Source: Branchinecta lynchi (lineage: Eukaryota > Arthropoda > Branchiopoda > Anostraca > Branchinectidae). Taken from it: a DNA stretch of 64,000 nt. This document shows, in pieces, positions 10,800-22,200 of this stretch. The notes under the pieces are model-generated. The model was not told where the DNA came from. It searched no databases and worked only from the letters and a program-made list of their open reading frames with translations. The position numbers and the translations under genes are program-made. The stretch is taken from positions 669,001-733,000 of the forward strand of contig JAKZAP010000022.1 of NCBI GenBank assembly GCA_023053575.1, written 5' to 3'. Every line of letters begins with the position of its first letter. Within the stretch, counting starts at the first letter, position 1.

Positions 10800-11840
10800 A
10801 CCAATGAACGTATCTAATCGAGCTAAGTTCATGCTCAGATTAAACTATTTCTTGTTAGCGACGATCAATCTACGGACTTGAAACTTTTGCTATTGATATT
10901 GTTTTCATAAATTGGTCTTATAAATTAAAATTGAAATTAAAACGATAATTGTGTCACGTATCTATTCCACGCTCCACTTCTATCAAACGGGAATATGAGG
11001 TTTTTACCAACTTCTGTGAAACAACCTTCGAAATAACAATATTATTACTTTCTGTCGAAAATCCATTTATTATTATTTTTTTCACCTTTTTCCTTGACAT
11101 TCAGCCGCTCTGGACGGCTTTGTCAAGACGCAAGCAGCGGCTTTCATAAATTTGGCGTTTGTCCAGTTAACTAAAAACCTAGGAACAAGAAAATAGAGTA
11201 GGCTATCCATCAGAAATTTTTCTTCACATATTCGTCAAGGAACTTTCTCAGAAAGCCCATCCCATAAGAAATAAGGCTAAATATTACGGTTGCACGTTCC
11301 AGTCAATAGGCGCCATGACACATATTTTCAAATTGTCCTTCGAAATGCTGAACAATTCCGTCAGCCGATTGGTCTAAAACATACGACATACGAAAGCAAG
11401 TTTTTTGTTTATTATCTGCTAGATTTTTCATAATATTTTATGAATTATTTTATTAGTTATTGAATTTAAAAGAAATCCATTGTCTTGGTATGGGTGTTTC
11501 CCCATCGATGACTTGTGTTTGTTGTTAATTTTCTAAAGCTGTCTCTAAAATAATCTGGTGTTGGATATTCGAAAAAATAGGCTCTTTGGAAAGACTATTT
11601 ATCGTTCTTTATGTTTACATAAAGAACTACTGATATTTTCAGTTTAGTTTAGAGATATTATATTTTTTCCGAACGTCACTTTCGCAATCGATTCGTCCGC
11701 TCATGTTGACAGCTACTTTCTCGCAGGTACTTCAACCGATTCTTGAATTTAATTTTTTGTTCTTGAGATTAAGCCTGCTTTATTCCACTATTACATTAAT
11801 TGACAAATTTATACAGGATAATGTAGATTAAAAATTGAAA
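10800..11840. other. AT-rich spacer upstream of H1, nothing recognised
   Basis: AT-rich sequence with no repeat family from elsewhere in the window and no convincing exon. Confidence 0.4.
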
Positions 11841-11844
11841 AGGG

Positions 11845-12038
11845 TGGACCCATAAACACGCGCGATAATCAAAATCGCCCTTTTTCGAGATTTTCTCCGG
11901 AGCGAAACAGTTAACTCGGGTGCAGCCGTACCAGCAGGTCTATATTCGCATGGGGTCTGAAATTAAAAATCAAAGCAGAAGCAAATATTTTCAACCTTTT
12001 AGCTACTATTTGTAAGAAAAAAGAGTTCCAGTCAAGCT
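11845..12038 (+). promoter_or_regulatory. Putative H1 promoter and 5' UTR
   Basis: The region lies directly upstream of the H1 ATG. A TATA-like tatatt is at 11941-11946, about 98 bp before the start codon, and an 'aaacac' that could be a degenerate H1 box lies near 11854. No perfect AAACACA H1 box is visible. The start context has a purine at -3. Confidence 0.3.
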
Positions 12039-12761
12039 ATGTCTGACGTTGAAGTTCCAGCCCCCGAGGTCGATGTTGCACCAGCAGCTGTTGAAGAGGC
12101 GCCTGCTACCCCAGCAAAGAAGGAGAAGAAAGTAAAGGCTCCGAAAGCTGCGAAGGTAGTAAAGCCCAAAGCGGACAAGAAGTCAAAGACTCCCGCCAGT
12201 CACCCGAAATACACCGAGATGATTGAGGAAGCCATCAAGAACTTGAAGGAGCGCACCGGATCCAGCCGTCAGGCAATTCTAAAGTACATCATTGCTAATT
12301 TCACCGTTGGCACCGACGCTAAGGTGGTGAACCAGCACCTCAAGCAAGGATTGAAGAGAGCAATGAAGAGCGGCTCAATCAAGAACACCAAGGGCTCCGG
12401 CGCCTCGGGGAGTTTCAAAATTGCAAAGGCCGAGAAGGACGTTGTTGCCAAGCCAGCACCACTGAAGAAACCAGTGGCAGCTGCACCAAAGAAGGTAGCA
12501 GTAAAAAAGCCCGCCACTGCAGCTGCCAAAAAGCCCGCCGCCGGAAAGAAACCAGTCAAGACCGCCACCAAGCCCAAAGCCGCCACGGCTAAGAAGGTAT
12601 CTCCCGCCAAGAAAGCCGTCGTTCCAGCTAAGTCTCCTGCCAAGAAGCCAGTAGCTAAGAAAGCGGCACCTAAGCCAGCCGCCGCTCCTAAGAAGTCTCC
12701 GAAGAAGGTGGCAGCAAAGCCCAAAGCGAAGAAATCCCCAGCTAAGAAAGCCAGAAAGTGA
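12039..12761 (+). CDS. H1: Linker histone H1, intronless
   Basis: A 240-aa protein with the three-part H1 layout. The N-terminal tail (residues 1-53) is acidic/Ala-Pro then Lys-rich. The winged-helix globular domain (about 54-130) includes SHPKYTEMI, SSRQAILKYI and the conserved GASGSFK at 121-127. The C-terminal tail is rich in Lys, Ala and Pro with repeated SPAKK/SPKK-type motifs that CDKs commonly phosphorylate. H1 binds linker DNA at the nucleosome dyad and compacts chromatin in the nucleus. The first ATG gives full length and there are no introns, as usual for H1 genes. I saw no histone 3' stem-loop and no canonical AATAAA before the A5 repeat at 12908, so the 3' processing mode is open. 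No core histone gene lies nearby. The long opposite-strand frames here are compositional shadows. Confidence 0.96.
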   Translation: MSDVEVPAPEVDVAPAAVEEAPATPAKKEKKVKAPKAAKVVKPKADKKSKTPASHPKYTEMIEEAIKNLKERTGSSRQAILKYIIANFTVGTDAKVVNQHLKQGLKRAMKSGSIKNTKGSGASGSFKIAKAEKDVVAKPAPLKKPVAAAPKKVAVKKPATAAAKKPAAGKKPVKTATKPKAATAKKVSPAKKAVVPAKSPAKKPVAKKAAPKPAAAPKKSPKKVAAKPKAKKSPAKKARK

Positions 12762-12907
12762 ATTTGACTTACAATTAGCAACATCGCCATTGTATATAAC
12801 CCTGTATATATCTTTCCATGTTTCTAGTAAATGATTACATACCAACTCTTATTGCCCTACTTGTTTCCCACCGAACACGTCAAGTGTACATTAACTACAA
12901 TATTCTT

Positions 12908-13047
12908 AAACATTCTTTGAGCCCAAGCTGACTTTGAAACACATTTATTCAAACAATGTTTACAACGGATACGTCAGCTATGATTCGCTGAGGGCCGAAA
13001 TATCGCTGATGAAGAATCATAGCTGAAGTATCCGTTGTAAACATTGT
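12908..13047 (-). mobile_element. Family A element, short copy A5
   Basis: Flanked by the 12-bp repeat tacaatattctt at 12896-12907 and 13048-13059. The extension-bearing end (aaacattctttgagcccaagctgac) is on the left here, so the copy is inverted relative to A6. An internal deletion removed the ctganga half of the core, leaving gggccgaaatatcgctgatg. It lies about 150 bp after the H1 stop codon. Confidence 0.75.
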
Positions 13048-13059
13048 TACAATATTCTT

Positions 13060-13575
13060 GCCGCAATTTTACGGTCTTCACCATCGTGTGTGAAAGTGCA
13101 GTAAAGCCTGCCGGTATTTTCTGAAAATATCCGTTCCTGTTATCAAGACTTGCTCAGTTGGAAGATCCGGCTTTTGTTTCGAGGGTTGTTAGCTTCAATA
13201 CCGCCTGGAATCGGGTTAAAATATGTACAGCGTAGGGGTAGTTAGTCCGAATCGAGAATGTTTAATCCGACATCTGGTTAACGAATAAAATTCACCGTTG
13301 CGATGGGTTATACAGTTGTACTAGATTCAGTACTATTTTCTAAAGTACGTCGAACTGGTACAAATTCAGTACGTTTTCTCTAAAACTAGGAAAGAACTTG
13401 ACTTCTCGTACTAACTTCGGTGATTTACCTAGAGCTACGTTAAACTCGGAAAAGGCATTTCTTTGTCTACTGAAGTATCCAGTCGAATTTCGCGCCGTTT
13501 CATTTTCCTTTCTGTCAGATTTTGTCGAGCTTTCGTTACATTATGGGTTTGGCAGAATTATTTTACCTCGCCAGG
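13060..13575. other. No gene recognised
   Basis: Unique-looking sequence between A5 and a MITE-like repeat. Short open frames have no recognisable motifs. Confidence 0.4.
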
Positions 13576-13580
13576 CACAT

Positions 13581-13954
13581 TTGTGATAGGCGATATTCAG
13601 GAATGTACGATTTTTCAAATTCGATTAACGATATTTCGATTATCGTAAACCGATATTTGAAACTGCTTATACTGCTATATTTTTTATGAACAAAACCTAA
13701 CAAGAAAAACACTGAACTAGTATTATAAAATCAAATATTTCCATTAAGAAATACTAGCATTTCCACCCCTTTTCTCCTTCCCAATCTAAATCAAGTCTCA
13801 CATCCCTATTCTTTCTTTTATTCGGAAAATCCCGAATGATAGAACTGTTGCACGTCGTAATGCAACTATCGAAAATATCGATATTTGAAAAGTCAATCGA
13901 TGTTTTCAATATTATCGATATTTCGGTTATGGTATCGAATATCGCCCAACACTA
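13581..13954. mobile_element. Diverged hAT-type MITE
   Basis: The right end atcgcccaacacta and an interior of atcgatattt-type motifs match the intact element at 28212-28578. The left end (gtgataggcgatatt) is diverged and I could not find a target-site duplication. Confidence 0.55.
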
Positions 13955-14458
13955 GTACTGAGCACACCTTGCTGCCAAGCTCTATCCCAAAGACACAAAG
14001 GTGCGGAAAAAGGAGGATAGAAAAGAAAACGGAGAAGAGAGAAAAGAAAGATATTGTAGAGTCGAGTACCGCGAAGGTACAATTTTTTTTTCTTCCTGGA
14101 GTCTGGTACATTTTTTTCGTGGAAGTACATAAAATCAGTATTGCAGCATTGGACAAACTAGAGCCGATGGGTTGCCTACTCTCGATTTAAATCCACAGCA
14201 ATTAGCATATTTAAAGATGGGATCGCCTATTTCTGGCCGGTACCGCTAATCAACAAGGGTCGAATTTTCGAGAAGCGCGCTTTCCCCGGATGAATAACAC
14301 ATTTACGTAGGCTAAATAATACAGGGAAGTTGGAAGACAAACTAGTCTTACCTGATGATACGATCCTTTTCACACAAATTTGGCGTGCTGGCGACTGACG
14401 CTTATATTCAAACAATGTTTACAACGGATACGTCAGCTACGATTCTTCTTAAGCGATA

Positions 14459-14490
14459 TTTCGGCCCTTCTTGGCAAGGGTCCTCGTCAG
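14459..14490 (-). ncRNA. Hammerhead-like core, left arm of A6
   Basis: On the - strand: ctgacgag, stem-loop ggaccctt...aagggcc, then cgaaa. It matches the conserved bases of a type I hammerhead. Stem III is weak. Confidence 0.45.
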
Positions 14491-14531
14491 GCTGTCAATC
14501 TTCTAGGTCAACGTCGGGGAAGATTGACAGC

Positions 14532-14563
14532 CTGACGAGGACCCTTGCCAAGAAGGGCCGAAA
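14532..14563 (+). ncRNA. Hammerhead-like core, right arm of A6
   Basis: On the + strand: ctgacgag at 14532-14539, stem II arms ggaccctt and aagggcc, then cgaaa ending at 14563. The preceding cagc could pair with gctg 3' of the core in other copies. Here that site reads gtagcgtag, so stem I is impaired. Confidence 0.45.
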
Positions 14564-14692
14564 TATCGCTGATGAAGAATCGTAGCGTAGTAAACATTGT
14601 TTGAATATGTTTCAAAGTCAGCTTGTCTCAAAGAATATTTGACTGACGCTTGTTGCCAAGGCGATATCCAGGAGGGGGGGGGGGGTAAAACC

Positions 14693-14841
14693 CAATCACA
14701 ACAGGAGAACGATGCGGAACCAACAGACAATAAGACGAGATGTAACTAAAAACCAGAAGAAAACGGTGCAGATGCAGATAAAAATAAAATAACGAAAGAT
14801 AAAAAGTGCTTTTTTTCCGCATCGTTCTCTTGTTGTGATTG
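14693..14841. repeat. Inverted repeat with 25-bp arms
   Basis: Arms aatcacaacaggagaacgat (14693 on) and its near-complement ending at about 14840 enclose about 97 bp. It could be a short foldback element. Confidence 0.6.
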
Positions 14842-15267
14842 TGGTGGATTTTATGATTAGTTTTGTTTTGTTTTTCGCTGAGGACGGTTTGCCGGAAGTG
14901 CAACCGAAATATCCGAATTTATATTTATCCCTCGCACATCATCCGAGAGGGATAATTAGCTGATCAAGAAACAACCCCGAAAATCACGGTTTTCTATTTC
15001 TTTCGTAATGGATGGTCAGCTTAGCTTCAAACCTTATATTTATCCGTTTTGCACCGTCAAAAAAATAAAAAGTAATAGTTTAGGCTTTAACCTCTGATCT
15101 ATGTGCTTGTTTTCCCAGCCAGCTTGGACTGAAGTTGTATTTATGCAAGAAGTAGGGAACTTTCCCATACGTGCACCTCCTTCAGGCTGCTCCCTACAGG
15201 TCACTAACCTCGTCGCACACCACCTGGTCGGCGATACCAGGGTTCTTAATTTCCTTGTATCTAAAAA

Positions 15268-15490
15268 ATACTCCTTCAGCAGAGGCTCATTGTGAATCAT
15301 CTGAGACAAACGGACATGTCAGCGGATTTTGTTCGGGCGATATTTCGGCCCTTCGTGAAAAGGGTAATCTTGAACCGGTCATTATCAGTGTGTGAAACTG
15401 TGATATCACATGTTCACTTTTCTAGCTTAAGCCTGAAGAGGACTCTTACTATAAGAAGTGCCGAAATATCGCTCGAAGAAAATCATTCAA
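15268..15490. mobile_element. Family A element, ctgaagag subfamily, copy A7
   Basis: Outer sequence 'aatactccttcagcagaggctc', an arm with cgatatttcggcccttc, and an inverted right half with ctgaagag...gccgaaatatcgctc. It is more diverged than A3, and the flanks were not resolved. Confidence 0.55.
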
Positions 15491-15502
15491 CACTTGCACT
15501 TT

Positions 15503-16020
15503 TTGCAGATACCATGGTATCTGATACCACAGTCGAAAGTCGTCTTCGCGGTTACCATGGGATCTGATACCAGGTTAAAAAGGCGTTTTTGCAGTTATCG
15601 CGGTATCTGATCAGTCACCGTGGTATCTGATATTAGGATACCACGGCCGGACCGTTGTAACTGATAGTTGTGTCCGAAAAATTAATCTCTAAAAAATTCT
15701 TCAAATTGGTGGGAAAGAAGTAATGTCACTCTAGATGTCAGTATTTCTTTTGGATGATTTCTAAAACCGCAAATCCGGCAACCGTCGTTTTAGCAGAGCA
15801 ACCGTAGTGTCAGATTCCACGGTAACTGCAAAAACGACTAGTTACAGATCCATTTACCATGGTAGGCTATACCACGGTCTAAAAGTCGTTTTCGCAGTTA
15901 CCCTAGTATCTGATACCACGGTCAAAAGGCGTTTTTGCAGTTGGTGGTATGGCAAGGTACCGTGGTATCTGAAAACGACTTTAGACCGTGGTATCAGACA
16001 CCATGGTATCTGCAAAAATA
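15503..16020. mobile_element. Family F foldback of ataccatggtat palindromes, copy F1
   Basis: Both ends carry inverted tttttgcagataccatggtatct-type sequence. The interior repeats 'gataccacggtc' and 'gtttttgcagtta' in both orientations. A second copy lies at 33270-33545. The right end stops about 50 bp from the GRWD1 poly(A) signal. Confidence 0.7.
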
Positions 16021-16070
16021 CAACTAACGAGCGGGTGGTTTACTCACAAATTGTTTTGTTTGAAGATTAT

Positions 16071-16076
16071 TTTATT
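16071..16076 (-). promoter_or_regulatory. GRWD1 poly(A) signal AATAAA
   Basis: Reading the - strand, AATAAA starts 7 nt after the GRWD1 stop codon. If used, the 3' UTR would be only a few tens of bases long. Confidence 0.6.
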
Positions 16077-16083
16077 TCCGCTT

Positions 16084-16221
16084 TCACACTGAAATCGTTT
16101 TAAAAACATTAAACCCAGTCAACGCCGTCGTGATTATCAAGCCTGGAATCTGCTTATGCCAATGAAGTTCCTTTACTTCCTTCTGGCCTTGGTGGATAAA
16201 CAGCAGCTGTGGTGGGATATC
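16084..16221 (-). CDS. GRWD1: GRWD1 exon 8 (residues 408-452 and stop)
   Basis: Acceptor tttattccag. It encodes [20 protein letters not shown] and the closing [13 protein letters not shown], then TGA. The C terminus matches the family end exactly in position. Confidence 0.95.
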   Translation of the reverse strand, partial: DIPPQLLFIHQGQKEVKELHWHKQIPGLIITTALTGFNVFKTISV

Positions 16222-19200
16222 CTGGAATAAAAATAGTCATTCTATAAGTAGTGAACTGAAAGACAAAAAAGGTCCTCAGTCGGGATTTGAACCCAGGACC
16301 CTCTGCTTAAAGGCAGGCGCTTTTACCATTTGAGCTACCGAAGGGCTTGTCCAAATTATATTCGAAAAAATTGTTTCTGGTTTAGTAGTCACGGTACAAG
16401 TCCCTTGTGTAAAACGCCATGTTTATTATAAAAATAGTCTAAAAGCAGTAGCTTAGTTTGGTCAGCTAGCGACCAGTCGTACACAGATTCTCATAGTCTG
16501 AGCGTCCTCGGGCGTCACAGTGAACTCCAATGTATGATAGAGCAAGATGACCCCCCCCCCCCGGTGAAAATCTGTTTATGGGGATTTAGAGAGATGGTGT
16601 ATGGAGAAACCCCTGTATCCTAACTAATTTAAGCTATATTCAAGTAATGCGTACAACGGGCATGTCAGCTCCGATGCTTTGGCAGCGATATTTCGGCCCT
16701 TCTTGGCGAGGACCCTTGTCAATCTTGCAGATGGCTGGATTGGATTGCACGTTTGTTTCCTTCCCCGAAGTTGACCCTGAAGATTGACTGTCTGATGAGG
16801 ACCCTTGCCAAGAAGGGCCAAAATATCGCTGCCAAAGCATCACAGCTGACAAATCCGTTGTATGCATTATTTGAATATATGTTTCGAAGCTTGGGCTCAA
16901 GAAATATTTATCTAATTTAAGGTTTCATACATATTACGGGATTTCCAGATCTCAGATTTTACAGCAAGGGGATAGCACTCCCATGAAAATCCGTTTACAG
17001 GGATTTACAGATGTAGTAACGTTACTGCTTTGGCTCCTTTTTGGAAGCTGTTTCCCTGCTCAGATATGACCGATTCATAAATCTTTTTAGAAATATGTAA
17101 AGTATATGCTGAGGGTTCCACCTTGGACAAGTAATACCAGATTGTCTTCAAAGTATCGAGTAGAAAGACCCATATCTGTCATTCGGGAAAGGCAAGAGCG
17201 CTTTAAGGCAGCCTTGATGTAGCTCAGCTGCTGCTTTACTCAGTGTAAATTCTGTCAGTGTGTGTGGTTTTCTTTTTAAGTTTTTGTTTGTTCTTTCCAT
17301 TATTTCTGTTGAGAATAATGTTCTTTTTTCATTTCTTTCTTGTTCTTTTTCTTCTTCTTCATTTAATTACTCCGTCCTTTTGTACGTTTGTGCATTATGA
17401 TGGGCAATAAATCTATTATTATAATTTTCATGGAGACCCAGTGCAATACCCCCAACATTCATGCACTGTGCTAATAAGATGGGATATCCCAAAAATTCGA
17501 TCACGGCGACGGAAAATCAAGGATCTGTGCATGAATGTTAGAGATTCTCAACCTATGTTAGTTGGACTTCCAACTTGACACTTTAGCTTTCCACCGTTAG
17601 AGCCTATGGGAGCTATTTGGGTTTCCCTTTTGGACCACCAATTCTTTGCGATATCTTGCTTCCCTTGTTTTCAGCGGATTGACCTAGTCGCCCACAGGCC
17701 GCAGCTGTCCGTCGTCCGTTTCGTGTCTTCTATTGTGCAGAAAAAGCAATCAATAAATAGTATATCACAGAATTATTGTAGAAAAATCACAGATTTTTAC
17801 TTGTTTGCAGTACATCACAGAATAATATAAGAAAATCACAGATTTGTACACGTTTGCAGTACATCACAGAATAAATGTAGGAAAATCACAGATTTTATAT
17901 GTTTGCAGTACATCACAGAGTAATTGTAGAAAAATCACAGATTTGTACATATTTGCAACGAATGATCAGCTTGGTTCAAACCTTGCATTACTGGCTGTTA
18001 GTTTTATTGCCTGGACACAAAATATTTTAGCGAAAGCTTATTGTTATTGTTGAATATTTTTCGTTTTCCCACAGAATATTTCAGTGAACTTGTATCGTCA
18101 TGTTCATTTATTTATTATTCCTGGACACTGGCAACCCTTTTCTGAGGCTCAAGAGGCTCTACGCTCTAACGTTATGAAGAGATCCCGTAGCAGTTTGCTC
18201 TGCAGTAGTCCTTGTGGTTTATTTCTTTCCCCTATACTCTTCTTTTCTAATGTATCTCTTCGGTTTTCATCACCATTATCAATTTTTCGGTATCGTGACT
18301 AGGTAATAGCTCCAGTTAGCTGATTTCCTAATCCAGGGCTTTGATTCATCGACTTCAAGCAGTTTAGGCAACAGAGTTAATCAATAACCTGAGACAGTTC
18401 ATGTTTGCCTTTGGTCCGAGCACGACCCCTTTTTCTTCCGACCTTAGATATCCGGAATTCGAATAACCTCATTTCCTTCAAGCGAGCAGCGAAAAGTCAT
18501 TACAGGAAAATTGTTTAGTGTTATCCTCCTTTGGACCCCCCCCCCGTTTTTCTTTTCTTTTGTTTTCTTTCTTTCTTGTCTCTTCTTTCCCTTATTTTTT
18601 TCTCTCCTTTTATTTAAAGTTGAAACCATAGGTTATTTTTCTCCTCTCCTCCCTTTTTCTTTAAACAGAATATTCAGTTAGTTGATTCTGTTTGGTGTTT
18701 AAGTTAATATAGGTTATTTCCCTGCCGTGGCCAAGCACTACATTTGTCCTTTCCTGGCAGGAATGTAAATAGTGTATTTTTTTGTCTTTAAATATAATCC
18801 AATGAAACTGAAGTGAAACTTATGGTACGATAACTTATTATATGTTGTGTTGTATGTATATATATATATATGATGTATGTACATGGATTCCTACAGTACA
18901 CTAAGGTACGTAAGATATGTGACTGTGCTTGAACTAACACTCCCTTGTCCCTTTTATGCGGTTTCCTGACTGGTCCCTGGGAAAGTGGTTATCTATGATG
19001 TCAGGTAATTTTCGGCCCACACCCTAGGAATGGTAAGTTCACCTACCACGCGGTCATCCTTGCGACATGGCAGTCTGGTACACCGATAATCCATTATCCG
19101 CACAGGAGATAGTGTAGGGGCGATACCTATACCCCTAGTTCGGTTAAGAACCCAAATGATGTTCTGACTTAGGTTGGTGTTGGATTAGTGCTCAACGCTG

Positions 19201-22200
19201 GTGAGATTTCCAAAAGGTATGAGGTTAAAGGGTGTTCCAATGGCCCGGTTACCATATACCAATCTTGAGGGTGTCGACTAAGTTGTGTTGGAATTCCATA
19301 CAGTCGTGACGTCATGTGATTTAGGACCTATATAGGATTTGATTGTCCCTAGGTCGTTTTATAAATGTAAACGCAAACGGCACCTCACTGCCCGTTCGGC
19401 TCTCTCTCTATATATAAATTCACCGATTGGAAAAAACTAAAATTATTCGTTTTCTGAGGTAAAATAGATCCAATGGGTGTGACGTCACGCTTGTATGGAA
19501 TTACGATACAGCTTAGTTCAGACCATTTTGAGGCTGAATTTTCTCAAACTCCTGACAGAATAAAGTTCATCCTTGCGACCCAAGAAGTCTGCATTATCTT
19601 TATACAGGCCAGTATGCCCAGTGATAGATAGTGTTTTGTCCCCACAATGGCCTCTATTCCCCCCTCCCCCCATCATGTGTCATTTGTACCATATTTCGTA
19701 AACTATTTTAATTCTGAACTGTGATATATTCGTTATTAATTGTATATACATATAAATATTTTAAAGTAATTATTGAGAAGTGGTTATTAAGATTTAGCCG
19801 TGTTAATAAGTGCGCGACGATCCGACGCTAGCGAGTAATTATATGAGCTATTCAGGAAATAAACGTTGTTATTATTATTACTGTTCGTGCGTCGGTCCGA
19901 GAGGAACACTGGCAAACTAATCTCTCCATATCCTGCTTATTCTTCTGCCCAATTTTTACATAGTTTCATCCCATCATTTATTTCTGGTCAGATCTTTTAA
20001 GTGTAATAGCTAATTTGTTTCGTTTTTGTGTATTTCATAAATATTTTATTCCTCTTCTACCTTTTAGCTATTTAGAAATAAATTTGATTGATTGATTGAA
20101 AAAAAAACTATTTGTTTCTAGGACCGCTCCGGGAAAGCGCCCAGAGACTATGTAAAAAGTTTATCCGAGAAAGGATTAAGTTAACTGCAGTATCTGCTAC
20201 TGGGATAAGATTAATCGGATTTAGAAATAATCTTATCTCAGTACAGGCAATATTAATCCCAGTAGTAAGTACTGCAAGATTTTTTACAGTGTGGGACTAG
20301 GACTTACCTGTATGTCCTCCTCCTGAGACTCGTCATCCCGTTCCACTGACAAATCCCATAAGGCTACCTGATCGTCCTCCCCTGCCGACGCGAAGACGGT
20401 GCCATCTGTTGGATGCCACTGTACAGATGTCACTGGCGCCGTGTGGTGCTTAAACAGGGCAACGCTCTTTTTCGACTGAAAGGATTAAGCCTATACTCAT
20501 ATGACTAAGTCCAAAACACGCCAGTGATTCTCAGGAAGAAGGAGTAAACGTGTCCGTAACGACTCAAACTCAATGACTCAAATCGCCGGCACAGCTGTGA
20601 CACCGTTTCTTCCGTTCTTCCGCAGGTACCCGGAGATTCTGCTTCGGAAGGGAGAGACAGTCATCAAGTGTATTTACTAGTATTTGTTACAGACTCTTTT
20701 ACAGTTACCCAGATTCAAACGACATCTTGAGAAAGACCCCCCTTTTAAAGTATTGATGTAGTCTATACGCAAAAGTCTATTGAACTGAACAGTCTCCCTC
20801 TTCAGAGTAGGGTTATATTATTTGAAAGAAATTCCCGAAACCTGAAGTCATGTTATACTTGCTCGTTATGTGGTTTGGAAGAGGAGAATCTGTCTCACTT
20901 CCTGTCAAGATGCAAGGGGCTCTCGGATTTGAGAGTAAGATTTTTCGGTGAAGATGGGTTGCTCTTTCATCTTCACGGTCAGCGATAATGGCAGTTACAG
21001 GTTTTGTCAAAGAAGCGTTAAAGAGATGTAAATAGTTATTGGTGGTGGGAGTTTAAAGCGTTTTACATGTGAGTTTATATAATCGCTCTCTCGAAGTGTT
21101 TTTAAAAATGTATGATTTTCTGTATGGCCTAACGGCTAAAAATAAAGTATCATCTATCTATCTATCCATCTATGTCGGTCTAAAAGTATTGAAGGGTATT
21201 TAAAAGTATATATTTGTTATTTATTTTATTATAAAGGAGTAAGCCATACGGCTTGTCGCATATAAACCCAGTGGACGAGCGGGTCTGGGCTGAAGCCCAC
21301 AACAACTCTTTTACAGGGGCGTTAACTTAATATGGAAAGTTTTTATGGTAGATGGAAGTGCAAATAGGCAATTCTTGGAAAAGGTTTCCTATGTTGTCAC
21401 AACTGCACTTCGCTCGCTGGAGAGTAATCCCGGAATAAACAGGAAAGCCCTATTTCTTTTAATAAGCCCCTTATCCAAAATATTACCGAAGTCTACCCAG
21501 ACAACCCCTATCCTAACCCCTAATAATAAAAATACAATGTAACCAACAGACCATGGGCCTCTACAAGCAGGTCCAGACAGAGAGATCCAGGGCCCCTAGA
21601 CAATTAAAGGACCCCTCACACTGTGCTTTCAAGAAATAACCCACGGTTTTGACTGTTTTAAGCCTTTTGGAGACCCATTGACTTAGACCATATACTTGAC
21701 TTATACCATATACTTGCTAACGTGCTGATTGATTGCCACAATTCTGGCGAAAAACTGGCTATCGCTAGCCACGATGTTCGGCGAGCTTTTGATTCCGGGA
21801 TCCACGCACAACTGCTACTGAGTGGTTTGAAGCGCGGTGTTAATGCCTCGGTAATTGTTACTTATCGAAATATGTATCGGAAGCTAAGGGTAAAGATTAA
21901 ATTACCGACGTACAGGGGTCCCGTTTTGTTCGAGTCGGACCTTGCCCGTTGAAAAAGGCATACGCCAGGGTGCTATTTCTTCCCCTCTTTATTTATAATA
22001 ACAGTGTAGTTGAAGCACAAAGACCTGTCAGAATGAGTTATGTGTATGAAGGTATGGACTTGTCGCTATTAAATTACGCAGATGATGTGTTGAACCTGAG
22101 CCGGTCGGTTGCGTATGTTGAAGGAAATTTTCGGGTTCTTAGTGAAGAGTATAAGTGTCTTGGTTTATCATTTAATCCGAATAAGAGCGAGGTTGTCTTC

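Larger units (their letters stand above)
14404..14640. mobile_element. Family A element, reference copy A6
   Basis: A compact 237-bp copy flanked by the 11-bp repeat gactgacgctt at 14393-14403 and 14641-14651. It consists of two inverted arms meeting near 14515. Each arm starts attcaaacaatgtttac at the outside and carries an intact hammerhead-like core. The right end has an additional roughly 32-bp extension ending caaagaatattt that the left end lacks. The inverted-arm design with a one-sided extension and a flanking duplication resembles termini described for Penelope-like elements. No open reading frame is present. Confidence 0.75.

Noticed and set aside
12269..12845. Open frames of 173 and 156 aa on the - strand across H1
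   Set aside because: They are compositional shadows of the Lys/Ala-rich H1 coding sequence; the + frame has clear H1 domains.
14404..14640. Simple cut-and-paste MITE explanation for family A
   Set aside because: Asymmetric ends, variable 10-13 bp duplications and the conserved ribozyme-like core fit a retroelement origin better, though a MITE is not excluded.
17761..17957. Regular repeats that could suggest a CRISPR array
   Set aside because: Units are adjacent tandem copies with no unique spacers, and the genome is eukaryotic.
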